Shown one piece after another: positions 11,389 to 21,510 of a stretch of DNA of 56,462 bases. The first letter of the stretch is position 1. Each line of letters starts with the position of its first letter. Both the position numbers and the translations under genes were made by a program. Below the pieces are notes generated by a model. That model was given only the letters and a program-made list of their open reading frames with translations, was not told the DNA's origin and searched no databases. The DNA is from Enterobacter vonholyi (GTDB lineage Bacteria; Pseudomonadota; Gammaproteobacteria; Enterobacterales; Enterobacteriaceae), in the NCBI RefSeq assembly GCF_008364555.1, contig NZ_VTUC01000015.1:1-56462 (forward strand), read 5' to 3'.

Positions 11389-14300
11389 TCAGGACTGATT
11401 AAATTTAAACAACGGCAGCAGGTAGCGCTGCGCCTCTTCCGTGATAGCCTCCAGGTACTCTGGCTCAAGCGTTCGCCATAAGCGCTGATACCAGACATCT
11501 TCACCTTCGCCACGCACCATCATGTTACCTTCGTAGGCCTGCATAAACTTACTGCGGGCTTTCTGCAGCGAAGCCTCATCCGTTAACATCGCATCATTCG
11601 GCGCGTCATAACAGGCTTTTATCCAGGCGCCGCCACTTTCCGGCAGTAGCAGGAGGGGTTTGTTCATTCCCTGGCGGTAGCCATCAATGTACAAAGACAG
11701 ATACCGTAACGCCTGATCAGACTCCATTGGCGGGAAGCGCCATTCGCCCTCTTTGCGCACGAAAATGCGGCTTTCGCCTTTATGCCCACCCGCACTGTAG
11801 ACAAGATGTTCCAGCCAGAGTTGCAAACCCTGTGAAACGCTAAGCATTGAAGGCCGCCAGCGAAGCAGCCCATCCTGCTGAACCTGGGTTAACCAGCCTG
11901 TGAGCTGTACCCCGTTGCAGTTGAGATCGATTTCAATACTACTCCCTGGCTGTCGGCACGCTCTTACGCGCTCTGCCAGGGCGGTCATCTCCTGACACTG
12001 CGCCTCCCAGACGATCTCCCCGAACGCCCCATAAGGCAACTGTCCCGCAGCGCGGTAGCGGCGGTAAAGTTTTTCAGCATCTTCCTCTTCAACCAGCGCA
12101 TTCAACAGCTGCAGGTTTAACTGGTAGCGCTCCAGACCTTCCAGCGTAAACGGCTCTGCATCAGGAATTTCACTCTCTTCAGAACGGAAATTGACCTGTA
12201 GTCGCTGCTGGAAGAAAGCGCGCACCGGATGCGCCCAAAACCGCTGAAGCTGCTCGAAGGTCAGGGTGTCGACAGGGCGAGGGTCGAGTTCCTGAATAAA
12301 ATCGGTATGCGCATTCCCCTCTTTTTTCGCAGCTGGCAGCCACTCCTGCGCATAGCTCTGGCGCTCGCTGGCCGTATAGTTCACCGGGTCAAACGGCATG
12401 CGGCTGTGGAAACAGGTGATATGGTCTTTCACCCTCTTCTCGCTTTCATCGCAGTTGCGCTCTTCATCCCCCGGCAGGTAGTGGCTCTGACCGATATAAT
12501 CCACCAGTTCCTGCACCAGAACGGAGGGGAAACGCTCGCTGTTGTCCTGAATCGAACGGCCGATATAGCTGATATAGAGCTTACTCTGGGCGGAAATAAG
12601 CGCCTCAAGGAAGAGATATCGGTCATCATCACGGCGGCTACGGTCGCCCCGTTTTGGATTTGCGCTCATCAAATCGAACCCCAACGGCGCGAGCGCGCGA
12701 GGATAAACGCCGTCGTTCATGCCAAGTAAACAGACCACTTTAAACGGGATAGAACGCATTGGCATCAGGGTGCAAATATTGATGGGGCCTGCCAGGAAAC
12801 GCTGGCTGATTCGCTCCTGGTCAAGCCGCTGCGTCAACTCATCCCTCAACAGCGACAGCGGAATGGCCTCCTGATAGTGGGAATTGACGCCTTCGTCGAT
12901 GATAGCCTGCCACTGCGTTTCAATGAGCGCCATCGCCGCTTCGGTGTCATTGTCCGGCAGGAAGAAATCATTAAGCAACGCTCTGCAAACCGGGAGCCAT
13001 TCTTCAAGTGGACGCGGCTGTAGCAGCTCGTGTCGCCAGCGGTTAAGCTGCATCAGGAGCGATGCTAAATGCCCCACCAGTTCAGCAATTAACCCGCTGG
13101 ACTCATCGTAAGGCAGCACCTCATTCCACTCGCCCTGACTGCTCTCCATGGCATAGCCCAGCAGCATACGCGTCAGGCCAAATCGCCAGGTGTGCTGCCC
13201 GGTTGGAGGAAGTTCGAACTCCTGAACGTTATCGTCATCGATCCCCCAGCGAACGCCAGACTCATTCACCCACTGGCGAAGGTAGCGAAGCCCCTCTTCA
13301 TTGATGTTGAAGCGTGCAGACAGAACGGGAACATCCAGTAACGCCAGGACATCTTCGGAGATAAAGCGGCTATCCGGCAGTGAGAGTAAAGTGATAAACG
13401 CCTGCAATGCCGGATGCGACTGACGGGCACGACGGTCAGAAATAGCATAAGGAAGATATCGCTCGCCCGTCGCGCTGCCAAAGACGGCCTGAATAAAGGG
13501 ACTGTAGCTGTCGATATCCGCCACCATTACCACGATATCACGTGGCGTCAGTTCGGGATCGTCCTGCAGCATCGCCAGCAGCTGGTCGTGAAGCACTTCG
13601 ACCTCACGCTGAGGGCTATGGCAAACATGGATCGTGATGCTGCGATCGTCAGCGTCCAGCTTACGCTTGCTGTCGCTGCGTTCGAACTCGTTCGCCGTCA
13701 CGCCCATGACGGCACGGTTTTCCAGATCCAGAATATCTAACTGAATATTATGCAGCAGGCTGTCCGGAGCGATCTCGACAAAGGCATCCACGTCACCTTC
13801 GCCTGAGGAAGTGATGTCTGAAAGCATGTGAATGTAGTCACGCCCCAGCTTCCCCCATGAGGCAAGCAGCGGATTGGGCAGGTTCTGGATACCATCTTCG
13901 TCAAAAAGCTGCCCGGCAGTCGAGCCGTCCTTAAACAGCGGGACGGACCGTTCTTCAAAAAGGCGCTTTCGTTGGCGAGTTACCAGACGCGCAAGCCAGC
14001 GTTCATCGAGGATATCCCCCCAATACTGTCGGCAAGGGTTGGTGAACAAAATATGAATATCAATATGTCTACCCAGCGCATTCAACGCCTTTAGATAGAC
14101 AGGCGGTAAAGCGGAGATCCCGCAGATAAAAACGCGTGACGGTAGTCTTGCTGGACGCTCTGTCGCATTTTCGAGTATTGAAATAAACCGATCGTACAGG
14201 TTGGCACGGTGCCACTTAGGCTGCCCAAGTTTCTCCGTATGTTCTACCAGTGCTTTCCACAGCGGTGCCTGCCATATTTGCGCCTCCGGCAGACCTTCAA

Positions 14301-14763
14301 CCAGCTCGCCCGCTTCCCAACGAATTAACCAGTCAGAACGGTAAACAAGGTATTGGTCGTAGAGATCGGCAGTACGCGACGCCAGCTGGAACAGCTTGCG
14401 CTTGTCGGTATCGTCATTGAGGTAGTGGCGCAGCATGGCGAATTCATCATGCTGCAGCATTTCCGGCAGCAGCGCCATGAGCTTCCAGCTCATGGCCTGC
14501 TTGTTGAAGGCGCTCTGCTCCGGGATGTCCGGCAACACGCGCACAAACATCTCCCAGATAAAGCTCGCGGGCAGCGGGAAATCAATATTTGCGGCTATGC
14601 CAAATTTACGGGAAAGCGACATTTGCAGCCACTGTGCCATACCGGTGCTCTGCACCAGCACCATTTCAGGCTCAAAAGGATCGTCAAGCCGCTCGCGCTC
14701 AACGATAAACTCCATCAGCGCTTCCAGCACATCCAGACGATTTGAGTGGTAGACCCTTAACAT
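11389..14763 (-). CDS. recC: Exodeoxyribonuclease V subunit gamma RecC
   Basis: RecC is the scaffold of RecBCD; it splits the duplex and reads the Chi sequence on the 3' strand through channels made of inactive helicase-like domains. The protein has 1124 residues (1122 in E. coli). The N-terminus MLRVYHSNRLDVLEALMEF is typical. A degenerate superfamily-1 helicase fold occupies the first two thirds (ICTLMPMRSIPFKVVCLLGMND), and a nuclease-like inactive domain lies at the C-terminus. It begins 12 bp after ppdC, consistent with readthrough from the ppd cluster. A 139-bp gap separates it from ptrA. Confidence 0.98.
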   Translation of the reverse strand: MLRVYHSNRLDVLEALMEFIVERERLDDPFEPEMVLVQSTGMAQWLQMSLSRKFGIAANIDFPLPASFIWEMFVRVLPDIPEQSAFNKQAMSWKLMALLPEMLQHDEFAMLRHYLNDDTDKRKLFQLASRTADLYDQYLVYRSDWLIRWEAGELVEGLPEAQIWQAPLWKALVEHTEKLGQPKWHRANLYDRFISILENATERPARLPSRVFICGISALPPVYLKALNALGRHIDIHILFTNPCRQYWGDILDERWLARLVTRQRKRLFEERSVPLFKDGSTAGQLFDEDGIQNLPNPLLASWGKLGRDYIHMLSDITSSGEGDVDAFVEIAPDSLLHNIQLDILDLENRAVMGVTANEFERSDSKRKLDADDRSITIHVCHSPQREVEVLHDQLLAMLQDDPELTPRDIVVMVADIDSYSPFIQAVFGSATGERYLPYAISDRRARQSHPALQAFITLLSLPDSRFISEDVLALLDVPVLSARFNINEEGLRYLRQWVNESGVRWGIDDDNVQEFELPPTGQHTWRFGLTRMLLGYAMESSQGEWNEVLPYDESSGLIAELVGHLASLLMQLNRWRHELLQPRPLEEWLPVCRALLNDFFLPDNDTEAAMALIETQWQAIIDEGVNSHYQEAIPLSLLRDELTQRLDQERISQRFLAGPINICTLMPMRSIPFKVVCLLGMNDGVYPRALAPLGFDLMSANPKRGDRSRRDDDRYLFLEALISAQSKLYISYIGRSIQDNSERFPSVLVQELVDYIGQSHYLPGDEERNCDESEKRVKDHITCFHSRMPFDPVNYTASERQSYAQEWLPAAKKEGNAHTDFIQELDPRPVDTLTFEQLQRFWAHPVRAFFQQRLQVNFRSEESEIPDAEPFTLEGLERYQLNLQLLNALVEEEDAEKLYRRYRAAGQLPYGAFGEIVWEAQCQEMTALAERVRACRQPGSSIEIDLNCNGVQLTGWLTQVQQDGLLRWRPSMLSVSQGLQLWLEHLVYSAGGHKGESRIFVRKEGEWRFPPMESDQALRYLSLYIDGYRQGMNKPLLLLPESGGAWIKACYDAPNDAMLTDEASLQKARSKFMQAYEGNMMVRGEGEDVWYQRLWRTLEPEYLEAITEEAQRYLLPLFKFNQS

Positions 14764-14775
14764 AGACGCTCCCGA

Positions 14776-15099
14776 CTACTGGCTAACCGGGCAATGCAGA
14801 CGCGTTAACTCACCGCGCCGTCCCAGAGGAGAAATAAGTGTAACCGTGATGCTGACACATCCTGCGTGCGTTGTCTGCCCCCGACTGGCCTGCCAGCCTG
14901 CAGGGAGAACATTTGTTGAGAGCTGAGACTGATTCCAGGCATGGTGCCAGAGCTGGCGATACTGGTTAAACAGGGTGAACCGCCCCGCCAGCGCCCGGTG
15001 ATAACCCGACAAAGCCGTCACGACGATCACCAGCAGCAGCATCGCCAGCAGGACTTCCACCATGCTAAACCCTTTTTCTCTGCTCACGGCAGCTGGCAT
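14776..15099 (-). CDS. ppdC: Prepilin-peptidase-dependent protein C (PpdC-like pseudopilin)
   Basis: Small type IV pilin-like protein of 107 residues. The prepilin leader ends in EKG with the cleavage site G|FSMVEV, followed by one hydrophobic helix (LLAMLLLVIVVTAL) and a short periplasmic part. The Glu at position +5 after cleavage is the conserved pseudopilin residue. It overlaps ygdB by 16 bp and lies 12 bp upstream of recC. In E. coli the ppdA-ygdB-ppdBC genes lie between thyA and recC; their products are minor pilin-like proteins with poorly defined roles. Similarity to E. coli PpdC is judged by position and leader rather than full alignment. Confidence 0.88.
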   Translation of the reverse strand: MPAAVSREKGFSMVEVLLAMLLLVIVVTALSGYHRALAGRFTLFNQYRQLWHHAWNQSQLSTNVLPAGWQASRGQTTHAGCVSITVTLISPLGRRGELTRLHCPVSQ

Positions 15100-15485
15100 A
15101 ACGCGCTCTCCTTAAGGGGACAAAAATCACTCCAGCCGTGAGGCGAAAAACGAACTTTCCCGTCGACAATCTCTGCTGCGCGCCAGAGCAACAGGCCACT
15201 ATCTCCGGCAATCAGTAACGCGCGCCCCTCACTCAGCTGGCGCAGACACACTCGCCACGCAGGTGTCTTTTTGCACTGAACCTGGGGATCTGACGACCAG
15301 CTCTGAACACGTCCCCACTCAAGCGCTGACTGTACCGTCGCCTGCTGCTGAAGCGAGCGGCTCTCGCCGCCAACGAGCGCGCTAAACGTTATGATCTGCT
15401 GATTGAGACCCGTGAGGATCAGTGTCCCGAGCACCAGTAAAAGCAGAACCAGCGCCAGCGAAGATATGCCGCGTTGACGATTCAC
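15084..15485 (-). CDS. ygdB: YgdB family protein (DUF2509)
   Basis: 133-residue protein with one N-terminal membrane helix (residues about 8-30, SSLALVLLLLVLGTLILTG) preceded by a short basic start MNRQRG. The RQRG|ISSLALVLLLL start resembles the PilX-type minor pseudopilins, though the residue at +5 is not Glu. The periplasmic part has four Cys residues that could form disulfides. The start overlaps the ppdB stop by 4 bp and the end overlaps ppdC by 16 bp, so all four genes of the cluster are probably translated together. E. coli YgdB is about the same length and in the same place. Function unknown. Confidence 0.85.
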   Translation of the reverse strand: MNRQRGISSLALVLLLLVLGTLILTGLNQQIITFSALVGGESRSLQQQATVQSALEWGRVQSWSSDPQVQCKKTPAWRVCLRQLSEGRALLIAGDSGLLLWRAAEIVDGKVRFSPHGWSDFCPLKESALCQLP

Positions 15486-16042
15486 AGGTTGTATCCCGTG
15501 ACCGTATACAACGCCTGCCAGGGCTCCCCCTTCTCGCCTTTGCGAATCGCCGCCATTTCGATATTCACCTCAGGCGCAAAACCGGCATGCTCCACTGTTC
15601 TTACCACAAAATGCGCGATCGTAAGCCTGCTCGGGTCAGTAAGCTTTTCCCATCCTTTTCCTTCACATGAGGTCGCTCCACGCAGGGTTTCCAGCGCCCC
15701 CGACTCCAGACGAAAACCGGTGCTGTCATTTTCTGATGCGCTGTTATCCCAGTTGCCGTTACTGTTGGCGTCCGACCGCACAATGACGCAACTTCCAAGC
15801 CTCGCGGTCACCAGCGCCTGCCCCTGACAGTTTCCCGCGCAGTACCCCGCACGCTGAAGCTGTTTGCCCACGGAAAACAGATGATGCCAGACCTCTTCCT
15901 CTAGTTCTCTCTGGCCGGATTGCACTAAGACCGCTCGCTGCAAGCCGGGTAAAAATCGCGATGCGCTTATCAGCAAAAGGCTGCTAATCGCCGTAGCAAT
16001 CAGAACTTCAGTCAGCGAGAAACCACGCTGCCTCATCGACAT
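15482..16042 (-). CDS. ppdB: Prepilin-peptidase-dependent protein B (pseudopilin)
   Basis: 186-residue type IV pilin-like protein. The leader MSMRQRG is followed by [18 protein letters not shown], with Glu at mature position 5 as in GspJ/PilW-type minor pseudopilins. The periplasmic domain contains paired Cys (GYCAGNCQG) and the segment [11 protein letters not shown], which I also recall from E. coli PpdB. It overlaps ppdA by 10 bp and ygdB by 4 bp. A minor pilin assembling with PpdA, YgdB and PpdC is a reasonable inference; no pilus machinery is encoded in this window. Confidence 0.9.
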   Translation of the reverse strand: MSMRQRGFSLTEVLIATAISSLLLISASRFLPGLQRAVLVQSGQRELEEEVWHHLFSVGKQLQRAGYCAGNCQGQALVTARLGSCVIVRSDANSNGNWDNSASENDSTGFRLESGALETLRGATSCEGKGWEKLTDPSRLTIAHFVVRTVEHAGFAPEVNIEMAAIRKGEKGEPWQALYTVTGYNL

Positions 16043-16497
16043 GAACCTCCCCCAATAACCTTACACATCCTGATGCGTCCTCCATTTGAGACAATAATCA
16101 GCCACTCTCCTGCACGGCTTTGAACGCGTATCCGCCCTGCCCACGCCGTATCCCTTAATCCATAGAACGCGAGCGACGGCGTTACCTCGCCGATCGCGAC
16201 TTCAGGCCAGAGTGGTATCAGCACAAAGGGACTGCCCTTCTCACAGCCTTGGGCGGCAGAGCTCACCAGACAGTCCCGGCCTCCCACCCGCTGATGGGTA
16301 ATTTGATGGTCGCGGTTGTAGCGGTTGGCATGATTGCGTAGAAAAAGCAGGTAATCTCGCACCTGACTGGCGGTTTGCCACAGCCGCTGCTGCCGCTGCC
16401 AGCTGTCCCATCCGTACAGCCCTGAGGCGCTAAGAATAACGACAAGCGATATGGCGACCAGCGTTTCGATAAGCGTAAAACCGTTCTCTTTTTTCAT
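16033..16497 (-). CDS. ppdA: Prepilin-peptidase-dependent protein A (pseudopilin)
   Basis: 154-residue GspH/FimT-like minor pseudopilin. The chosen start gives a six-residue leader MKKENG before the cleavage site and [16 protein letters not shown], typical of type IV prepilins and like E. coli PpdA. Two upstream Met codons (16536 and 16527) are in frame but would add 13 or 10 residues to a leader that is normally short. The codon at 16497 has no obvious ribosome site, so the start is not certain. The motif [19 protein letters not shown] in the periplasmic domain is shared with the E. coli protein. First gene of the ppd cluster, downstream of thyA. Confidence 0.85.
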   Translation of the reverse strand: MKKENGFTLIETLVAISLVVILSASGLYGWDSWQRQQRLWQTASQVRDYLLFLRNHANRYNRDHQITHQRVGGRDCLVSSAAQGCEKGSPFVLIPLWPEVAIGEVTPSLAFYGLRDTAWAGRIRVQSRAGEWLIIVSNGGRIRMCKVIGGGSCR

Positions 16498-16632
16498 ACC
16501 GGGAGTGTGGCGAAGCGCCGTGAACATGACGAGCATCGAAATATCGTTTTACGAGGCGTTATCCGCAGAATTGGGAGGGTTGCAGCGTGTTGCACGCTTT
16601 CTGGATAGCGCTTCGGGAAACGGGATATAGGC

Positions 16633-16662
16633 GAAAAAAAACCGGCGCTAAACAGCACCGGT
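16633..16662 (-). terminator. Terminator downstream of thyA
   Basis: On the minus strand a stem ACCGG-x-GCT / AGC-x-CCGGT with a GTTT loop is followed by eight T. It lies just after the thyA stop and separates thyA from ppdA. Confidence 0.9.
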
Positions 16663-16681
16663 TGTGTCACGCTTTATCGCA

Positions 16682-17476
16682 TCAGATAGCGACGGGCGCT
16701 TTGATGCCCGGATGTGGGTCGTAGCCCTCAATTTCGAAATCATCAAAGCGGTAATCGAAGATTGATGCCGGTTTGCGCTTGATAACCAGCTTCGGCAGCG
16801 CACGCGGTTCGCGCGTCAGCTGGAGATGCGTCTGTTCCATATGGTTGCTGTAGAGATGGGTATCCCCTCCGGTCCAGACAAAATCACCCACTTCCAGATC
16901 GCACTGCTGCGCCATCATGTGGACCAACAGCGCATAGCTGGCAATGTTAAACGGCAGGCCGAGGAACACGTCACAGGAGCGCTGGTAGAGCTGGCAGGAG
17001 AGCTTCCCATCCGCCACATAGAACTGGAAGAACGCATGGCACGGTGCCAGCGCCATTTTATCCAGCTCGCCGACGTTCCAGGCGGAAACGATGATGCGGC
17101 GCGAGTCCGGATCGTTTTTCAGCTGGTTCATCACGGTGGTGATCTGGTCAATATGGCGGCCATCAGGCGTTGGCCATGCGCGCCACTGCTTGCCGTAAAC
17201 CGGGCCCAGGTTGCCATTTTCATCTGCCCATTCGTCCCAGATTGAGACGTTATTTTCGTGCAGATACGCTATGTTGGTATCGCCTTGCAGGAACCAGAGC
17301 AGTTCATGAATGATCGAGCGCAGGTGGCAGCGCTTTGTCGTCACCAGAGGGAAGCCTTCCTGCAGGTTGAAGCGCATCTGGTGGCCAAAAATGGAGAGCG
17401 TACCGGTGCCGGTTCGGTCGTTTTTCGGCGTGCCCTCGTCGAGCACTTTTTTCATCAATTCAAGATACTGTTTCAT
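16682..17476 (-). CDS. thyA: Thymidylate synthase
   Basis: Converts dUMP to dTMP using 5,10-methylene-tetrahydrofolate, the only de novo source of thymidylate. The protein is exactly 264 residues, as in E. coli. Catalytic Cys146 lies in [12 protein letters not shown], the dUMP-binding segment is [19 protein letters not shown], and the C-terminus ends in PVAI, which closes over the active site. It starts 6 bp after the lgt stop. The two genes are cotranscribed in E. coli, where thyA translation is helped by coupling to lgt (umpA). Confidence 0.98.
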   Translation of the reverse strand: MKQYLELMKKVLDEGTPKNDRTGTGTLSIFGHQMRFNLQEGFPLVTTKRCHLRSIIHELLWFLQGDTNIAYLHENNVSIWDEWADENGNLGPVYGKQWRAWPTPDGRHIDQITTVMNQLKNDPDSRRIIVSAWNVGELDKMALAPCHAFFQFYVADGKLSCQLYQRSCDVFLGLPFNIASYALLVHMMAQQCDLEVGDFVWTGGDTHLYSNHMEQTHLQLTREPRALPKLVIKRKPASIFDYRFDDFEIEGYDPHPGIKAPVAI

Positions 17477-17482
17477 GGTTCC

Positions 17483-18358
17483 TCAGGAAATTTGTTGCTG
17501 TGGACGACGACGATACGCCCAAATCATCATAATGGCACCCGCGACAATCATCGGTATGGAGAGGATCTGCCCCATGCTGATGTACTGTACCCATTCGCCG
17601 GTAAACTGTGCGTCTGGCTGACGGAAGAACTCGACGATAATACGGAATGCGCCGTAGCCAATAAGGAACAGGCCGGAGACAGCGCCCATCGGACGCGGTT
17701 TGCGGATAAACAGGTTGAGAATGATAAACAGCACCACGCCTTCCAGCGCCAGCTCGTACAGCTGAGACATATGGCGCGGCAGAACGCCGTAGGTATCGAA
17801 AATGGACTGCCACTCCGGATGTGATGGCAGCAGCGCGATATCTTCCGCGCGGGAGCCCGGGAAGAGCATCGTGTAAGGCACGCTCGGGTCGACGCGGCCC
17901 CACAGCTCACCGTTGATAAAGTTACCCAGACGACCGGCGCCCAGACCAAACGGGATCAGCGGCGCGATAAAATCTGAAACCTGGAAGAAGTTGCGTTTGG
18001 TGCGTTTGGCAAAAATCACCATCACCAGGATCACCCCAATCAGGCCGCCGTGGAAGGACATGCCGCCGTCCCAGACACGGAACAGATAGAGGGGATCGTT
18101 CAGGAATACAGGGAAGTTATAGAACAGCACGTACCCAATACGGCCACCGAGGAACACGCCGAGGAAGCCCGCATAGAGCAGGTTTTCGACTTCGTTTTTC
18201 GTCCAGCCGCTGCCGGGACGACTGGCGCGACGGCCAGCGAGCCACATGGCAAAAATGAAGCCCACCAGGTACATCAGACCGTACCAGTGAAGCGAAACAG
18301 GTCCTACTGAGAAAATGACCGGATCAAATTCCGGAAAATGCAGATAACCACTGTTCAT
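17483..18358 (-). CDS. lgt: Prolipoprotein diacylglyceryl transferase Lgt
   Basis: Inner-membrane enzyme that transfers a diacylglyceryl group from phosphatidylglycerol to the lipobox Cys of prolipoproteins, the first step of lipoprotein maturation. The 291 residues have seven predicted membrane segments. The Lgt signature [16 protein letters not shown] contains the conserved Arg, Asn and Gly residues. The HGGLIG segment carries the essential His region. It lies upstream of thyA, spaced 6 bp. The yjdI and ygdR products show that lipoproteins such as YgdR are encoded nearby, but that is ordinary for the genome. Confidence 0.97.
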   Translation of the reverse strand: MNSGYLHFPEFDPVIFSVGPVSLHWYGLMYLVGFIFAMWLAGRRASRPGSGWTKNEVENLLYAGFLGVFLGGRIGYVLFYNFPVFLNDPLYLFRVWDGGMSFHGGLIGVILVMVIFAKRTKRNFFQVSDFIAPLIPFGLGAGRLGNFINGELWGRVDPSVPYTMLFPGSRAEDIALLPSHPEWQSIFDTYGVLPRHMSQLYELALEGVVLFIILNLFIRKPRPMGAVSGLFLIGYGAFRIIVEFFRQPDAQFTGEWVQYISMGQILSIPMIVAGAIMMIWAYRRRPQQQIS

Positions 18359-18520
18359 CTGTCACCACAAGATGTTGTTATTCCGCTGAAAGTGGACAGC
18401 GGTAGAAATGCGATTCTGCCGTAAGCAGAGGCTCCAAAGTTGCGAATCATAGCATAAGGCGGGCGCGGAGGATGCGCCCGAGATGTAAAAGATGTGTATA
18501 GGTTGTTATGCCCGCTGGTG

Positions 18521-18541
18521 CCCTCTCCCACCGGGAGAGGG
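18521..18541. repeat. REP-like hairpin between lgt and ptsP
   Basis: A 9-bp perfect inverted repeat, CCCTCTCCC and GGGAGAGGG, with a 3-base loop. A closely related hairpin with the same arms occurs at 24280-24299. This CCCTCTCCC type is a common dispersed extragenic palindrome in Enterobacter and relatives. It sits 11 bp after the ptsP stop and may also shield the transcript end. Confidence 0.7.
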
Positions 18542-18551
18542 AGAAAGACGA

Positions 18552-20798
18552 TTAGCGGCCGCCGCGGATTAGGCCGCCCATACCGCGTCGTTCCATAAAC
18601 GCCGCGACCTGGTGACGGACCTCAGCAGCCAGCTGCGCCTCAAGGCTGCGTTCTGCGAGTTCGCGAGCATCATTGATGTCGATATGTCGCAGCAGGTATT
18701 TCACGCGGGCGACAGCGCGACCGTTCATCGACAGATGGCGGTATCCCAGACCAATCAGGATCGCAACGCACATGGAATCCCCGGCCATTTCACCGCACAG
18801 GCGTAAATCAATGCCGTACTGCTCCGCTTCACGGGCAATCATCGCTAACGCGCGAATGATCGCCGGATGCAGGCTGTCGTAGATACTGGCGACGCGGGTA
18901 TTGTTGCGGTCGACGGCCAGAATATATTGCGTCAGGTCGTTCGTGCCGACAGAGATAAAATCAACACGGCTTGCCAGCTGCGGCAGCATAAAGACCATAG
19001 ACGGCACTTCAAGCATCACGCCGATCCGCGGTTTCGGGATCGCATAGCCGATCATCTCTTCCACTTCACGCCCGGCACGTTCGATCAGCCGCCGCGACTC
19101 GTCTATCTCATCAATGCTGGTGACCATCGGCAGCAGGATGCTGAGATTGCCCGTCGCCGCGTTGGCGCGCAGCATCGCGCGCACCTGGATCAGGAAGATC
19201 TCCGGCTGATCGAGCGTAATGCGGATCCCACGCCAGCCCAGGCACGGGTTTTCTTCGCTGATCGGCATATAGGGCAGCTGTTTATCCGCCCCGACATCCA
19301 GGGTTCGCAGGGTGACAGGTTTGTCGTTAAACATCTGCAGCATCCCCTGATACTGCGCCACCTGCTCCTCTTCGGAGGGGAAACCGCTCTGCAGCATGAA
19401 CGGGATTTCAGTACGGTATAAGCCAATGCCGTCGATGCGGCTGCCAAGCTTTTCTTCATGCTCAGGGCTTAAACCGGCGTTGAGCATGACTTTGATACGC
19501 TCGCCGCTCTTAAGCTGTGCGGGCAGGTTAACGTCATCTTCCGCCAGCTTGCTTAATTCATTCTCTTCGCTGATAAGTCGCTGGTATTCCTGGAGAAGAA
19601 CCGGCTCAGGATCGACCAGCAGCTCACCGCGATAGCCGTCGACCACCAGCGTACGTCGGTGCAGTACCGACGGCTGAATGTCCGCCCCCATAACGGTAGG
19701 GATACCCAGCGCGCGCACCATAATGGCGGCGTGTGAGTTGGCGGCACCATCGCGCACCACGACACCGGCCAGCCTGTCCTGCGGCAGTTCAGCCAGCGTG
19801 GTTGCCGACAGTTCATCGGCGACCAGAACAAACCGTTGAGGCCAGGCATTCGGCCCCTGAATGGTGTCATCAAGATGGAACAGCAGACGTTGCCCCAGGG
19901 CCCGGAGATCTCCAGCCCGCTCTTTCAGGTAACCGTCGGTCAATGCCGCAAATTGGTCGGCAAATTTCTCGATAACCTTCTTAACGGCCCACTCCGCGAC
20001 CGAGCCTTTATCCACTTCAGCAAAAAGCTCACGACGCAGACGCGCATCGGAAAGCAGGTGCGAATAGAGGTCGAAAATGGCCGCCGTCTCTTTTTGCGCA
20101 CCTGCGGCAAAACGTTTGCTGTAACGACGGAATTCATTCGCCGCCTCTTCCAGCGCGGCGGTAAGACGCTCGCGCTCAAGCGCTTCATCAAGCGTTGAGG
20201 CTTCGTAAACCTGCTCCATCAGCGGCAGCGTGGCATCCATCCAGCCTTCAGCAATCGCTACGCCTGGCGATGCCGGAAGGGCACGAATGCGCGTATGGCG
20301 ATACTGGCCAAAGAGCGCGGCAAGCTGAGACTGGGAGAGGATCGCCGCCATCTGCGTGGCCAGCGTGACGAGGAAAGACTCCTCGCTTTCGTCATACTGA
20401 CGTAGCTCACGCTGCTGGACGACCAGCACGCCGAGCAGCTGGCGACGCTGGATAATCGGTACGCCAAGGAAAGCGCGGAAGCGCTCTTCTTTTACGGAAG
20501 GGATGTATTTAAAGCTGGGGTGTTTTTGCGCGTCAGCAAGGTTGATGGGTTCAGCCAGCCGCCCAACAAGACCGACGATACCCTCATCAAATGCGAGCGT
20601 TACGGTGCGTCCACGTGGCTTCTTCAAACCACGGGTCGCCATCAGGTAATAGCAGCGCCGATCGTGGTCGGCCAGATACACCGAACAGACCTCGGTCTCC
20701 ATCGCAAGACAGATGTCGGTGACCAGAATATTCAGCGCCTCGTTCAGACGCGGAGCGCTGGCCACCTTCTCGACTATTTCTCGCAAGCGGGTGAGCAT
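18552..20798 (-). CDS. ptsP: Phosphoenolpyruvate-protein phosphotransferase PtsP (enzyme I-Ntr)
   Basis: First enzyme of the nitrogen-related phosphotransferase system: takes phosphate from PEP and passes it to NPr (PtsO), which then phosphorylates EIIA-Ntr (PtsN). The protein is 748 residues, the E. coli length. An N-terminal GAF sensor domain (residues about 5-150) is followed by a PEP-utiliser N-terminal helical domain, the swivelling domain with the phospho-His in DGAANSHAAIMVRALGIP (about residue 356), and the C-terminal TIM barrel with SVGTNDLTQYILAVDR and LCGEMAGD. It starts 12 bp after rppH stops, which suggests one operon. Confidence 0.97.
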   Translation of the reverse strand: MLTRLREIVEKVASAPRLNEALNILVTDICLAMETEVCSVYLADHDRRCYYLMATRGLKKPRGRTVTLAFDEGIVGLVGRLAEPINLADAQKHPSFKYIPSVKEERFRAFLGVPIIQRRQLLGVLVVQQRELRQYDESEESFLVTLATQMAAILSQSQLAALFGQYRHTRIRALPASPGVAIAEGWMDATLPLMEQVYEASTLDEALERERLTAALEEAANEFRRYSKRFAAGAQKETAAIFDLYSHLLSDARLRRELFAEVDKGSVAEWAVKKVIEKFADQFAALTDGYLKERAGDLRALGQRLLFHLDDTIQGPNAWPQRFVLVADELSATTLAELPQDRLAGVVVRDGAANSHAAIMVRALGIPTVMGADIQPSVLHRRTLVVDGYRGELLVDPEPVLLQEYQRLISEENELSKLAEDDVNLPAQLKSGERIKVMLNAGLSPEHEEKLGSRIDGIGLYRTEIPFMLQSGFPSEEEQVAQYQGMLQMFNDKPVTLRTLDVGADKQLPYMPISEENPCLGWRGIRITLDQPEIFLIQVRAMLRANAATGNLSILLPMVTSIDEIDESRRLIERAGREVEEMIGYAIPKPRIGVMLEVPSMVFMLPQLASRVDFISVGTNDLTQYILAVDRNNTRVASIYDSLHPAIIRALAMIAREAEQYGIDLRLCGEMAGDSMCVAILIGLGYRHLSMNGRAVARVKYLLRHIDINDARELAERSLEAQLAAEVRHQVAAFMERRGMGGLIRGGR

Positions 20799-20810
20799 GA
20801 TTTGCGTAGC

Positions 20811-21341
20811 TTAACCTCTTTTACGTCGCCAGGCAGGTGCGCTCTGCGGCTTAGGCGGGATCTCCTGAAGCTGCATTACCACACTTGCAAACTCTTTCAT
20901 CACCCTACGGTAAACATCGCGTTTAAATGACACGACCTGACGAACAGGATACCAATAGCTCACCCAGCGCCAGCCATCGAACTCCGGCGTACTGCTGGTT
21001 TGCATATTGATGTCTGAATCGTTGCCCACCAACTGCAACAGAAACCACTTCTGTTTCTGGCCGATACAAACCGGCTTTGTGTCCCAACGCACCAAACGTT
21101 TCGGTAACTTGTAACGCAACCAGTTGCGGGTCGAAGCCAGGATGCGAACATCTTTCCGGCTCAAACCGACCTCTTCAAAAAGCTCCCGGTACATCGCTTG
21201 TTCTGGGGACTCTCCCGGATTGATCCCGCCTTGCGGGAACTGCCAGGAGTGCTGACCATATCGCCGGGCCCACATTACCTGGCCCTGACGATTACAAATT
21301 ACTATTCCTACGTTCGGGCGGTAGCCATCGTCATCAATCAC
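20811..21341 (-). CDS. rppH: RNA pyrophosphohydrolase RppH
   Basis: Nudix hydrolase that removes pyrophosphate from 5'-triphosphate mRNA ends and so triggers RNase E decay. The protein is 176 residues. The Nudix box [23 protein letters not shown] runs from about residue 38 to 60 and holds the RELFEE metal-binding core. The conserved start [21 protein letters not shown] matches E. coli. The C-terminal tail is basic (RRKRG). It precedes ptsP by 12 bp. A 683-bp non-coding region separates it from the divergent mutH. Confidence 0.97.
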   Translation of the reverse strand: MIDDDGYRPNVGIVICNRQGQVMWARRYGQHSWQFPQGGINPGESPEQAMYRELFEEVGLSRKDVRILASTRNWLRYKLPKRLVRWDTKPVCIGQKQKWFLLQLVGNDSDINMQTSSTPEFDGWRWVSYWYPVRQVVSFKRDVYRRVMKEFASVVMQLQEIPPKPQSAPAWRRKRG

Positions 21342-21510
21342 CGGACTACCCCAAACTAAACCTTATATATGAATGATTGTTTCACACTACAGGGAGGCGG
21401 TAAACCACTCTCTTACAGGGCTGCAACCTAATAACATTTGAATAACTCACAAATAAGTGCTGAGTTATAAACAGATGAGAGCCATTAAAAGGAATTTTAT
21501 TCACCTTTTC

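Noticed and set aside
17460..17949. Open frames within lgt on the same strand in other frames
   Set aside because: They overlap the certain lgt frame and translate to low-complexity Arg/Ser-rich sequence with no family resemblance.
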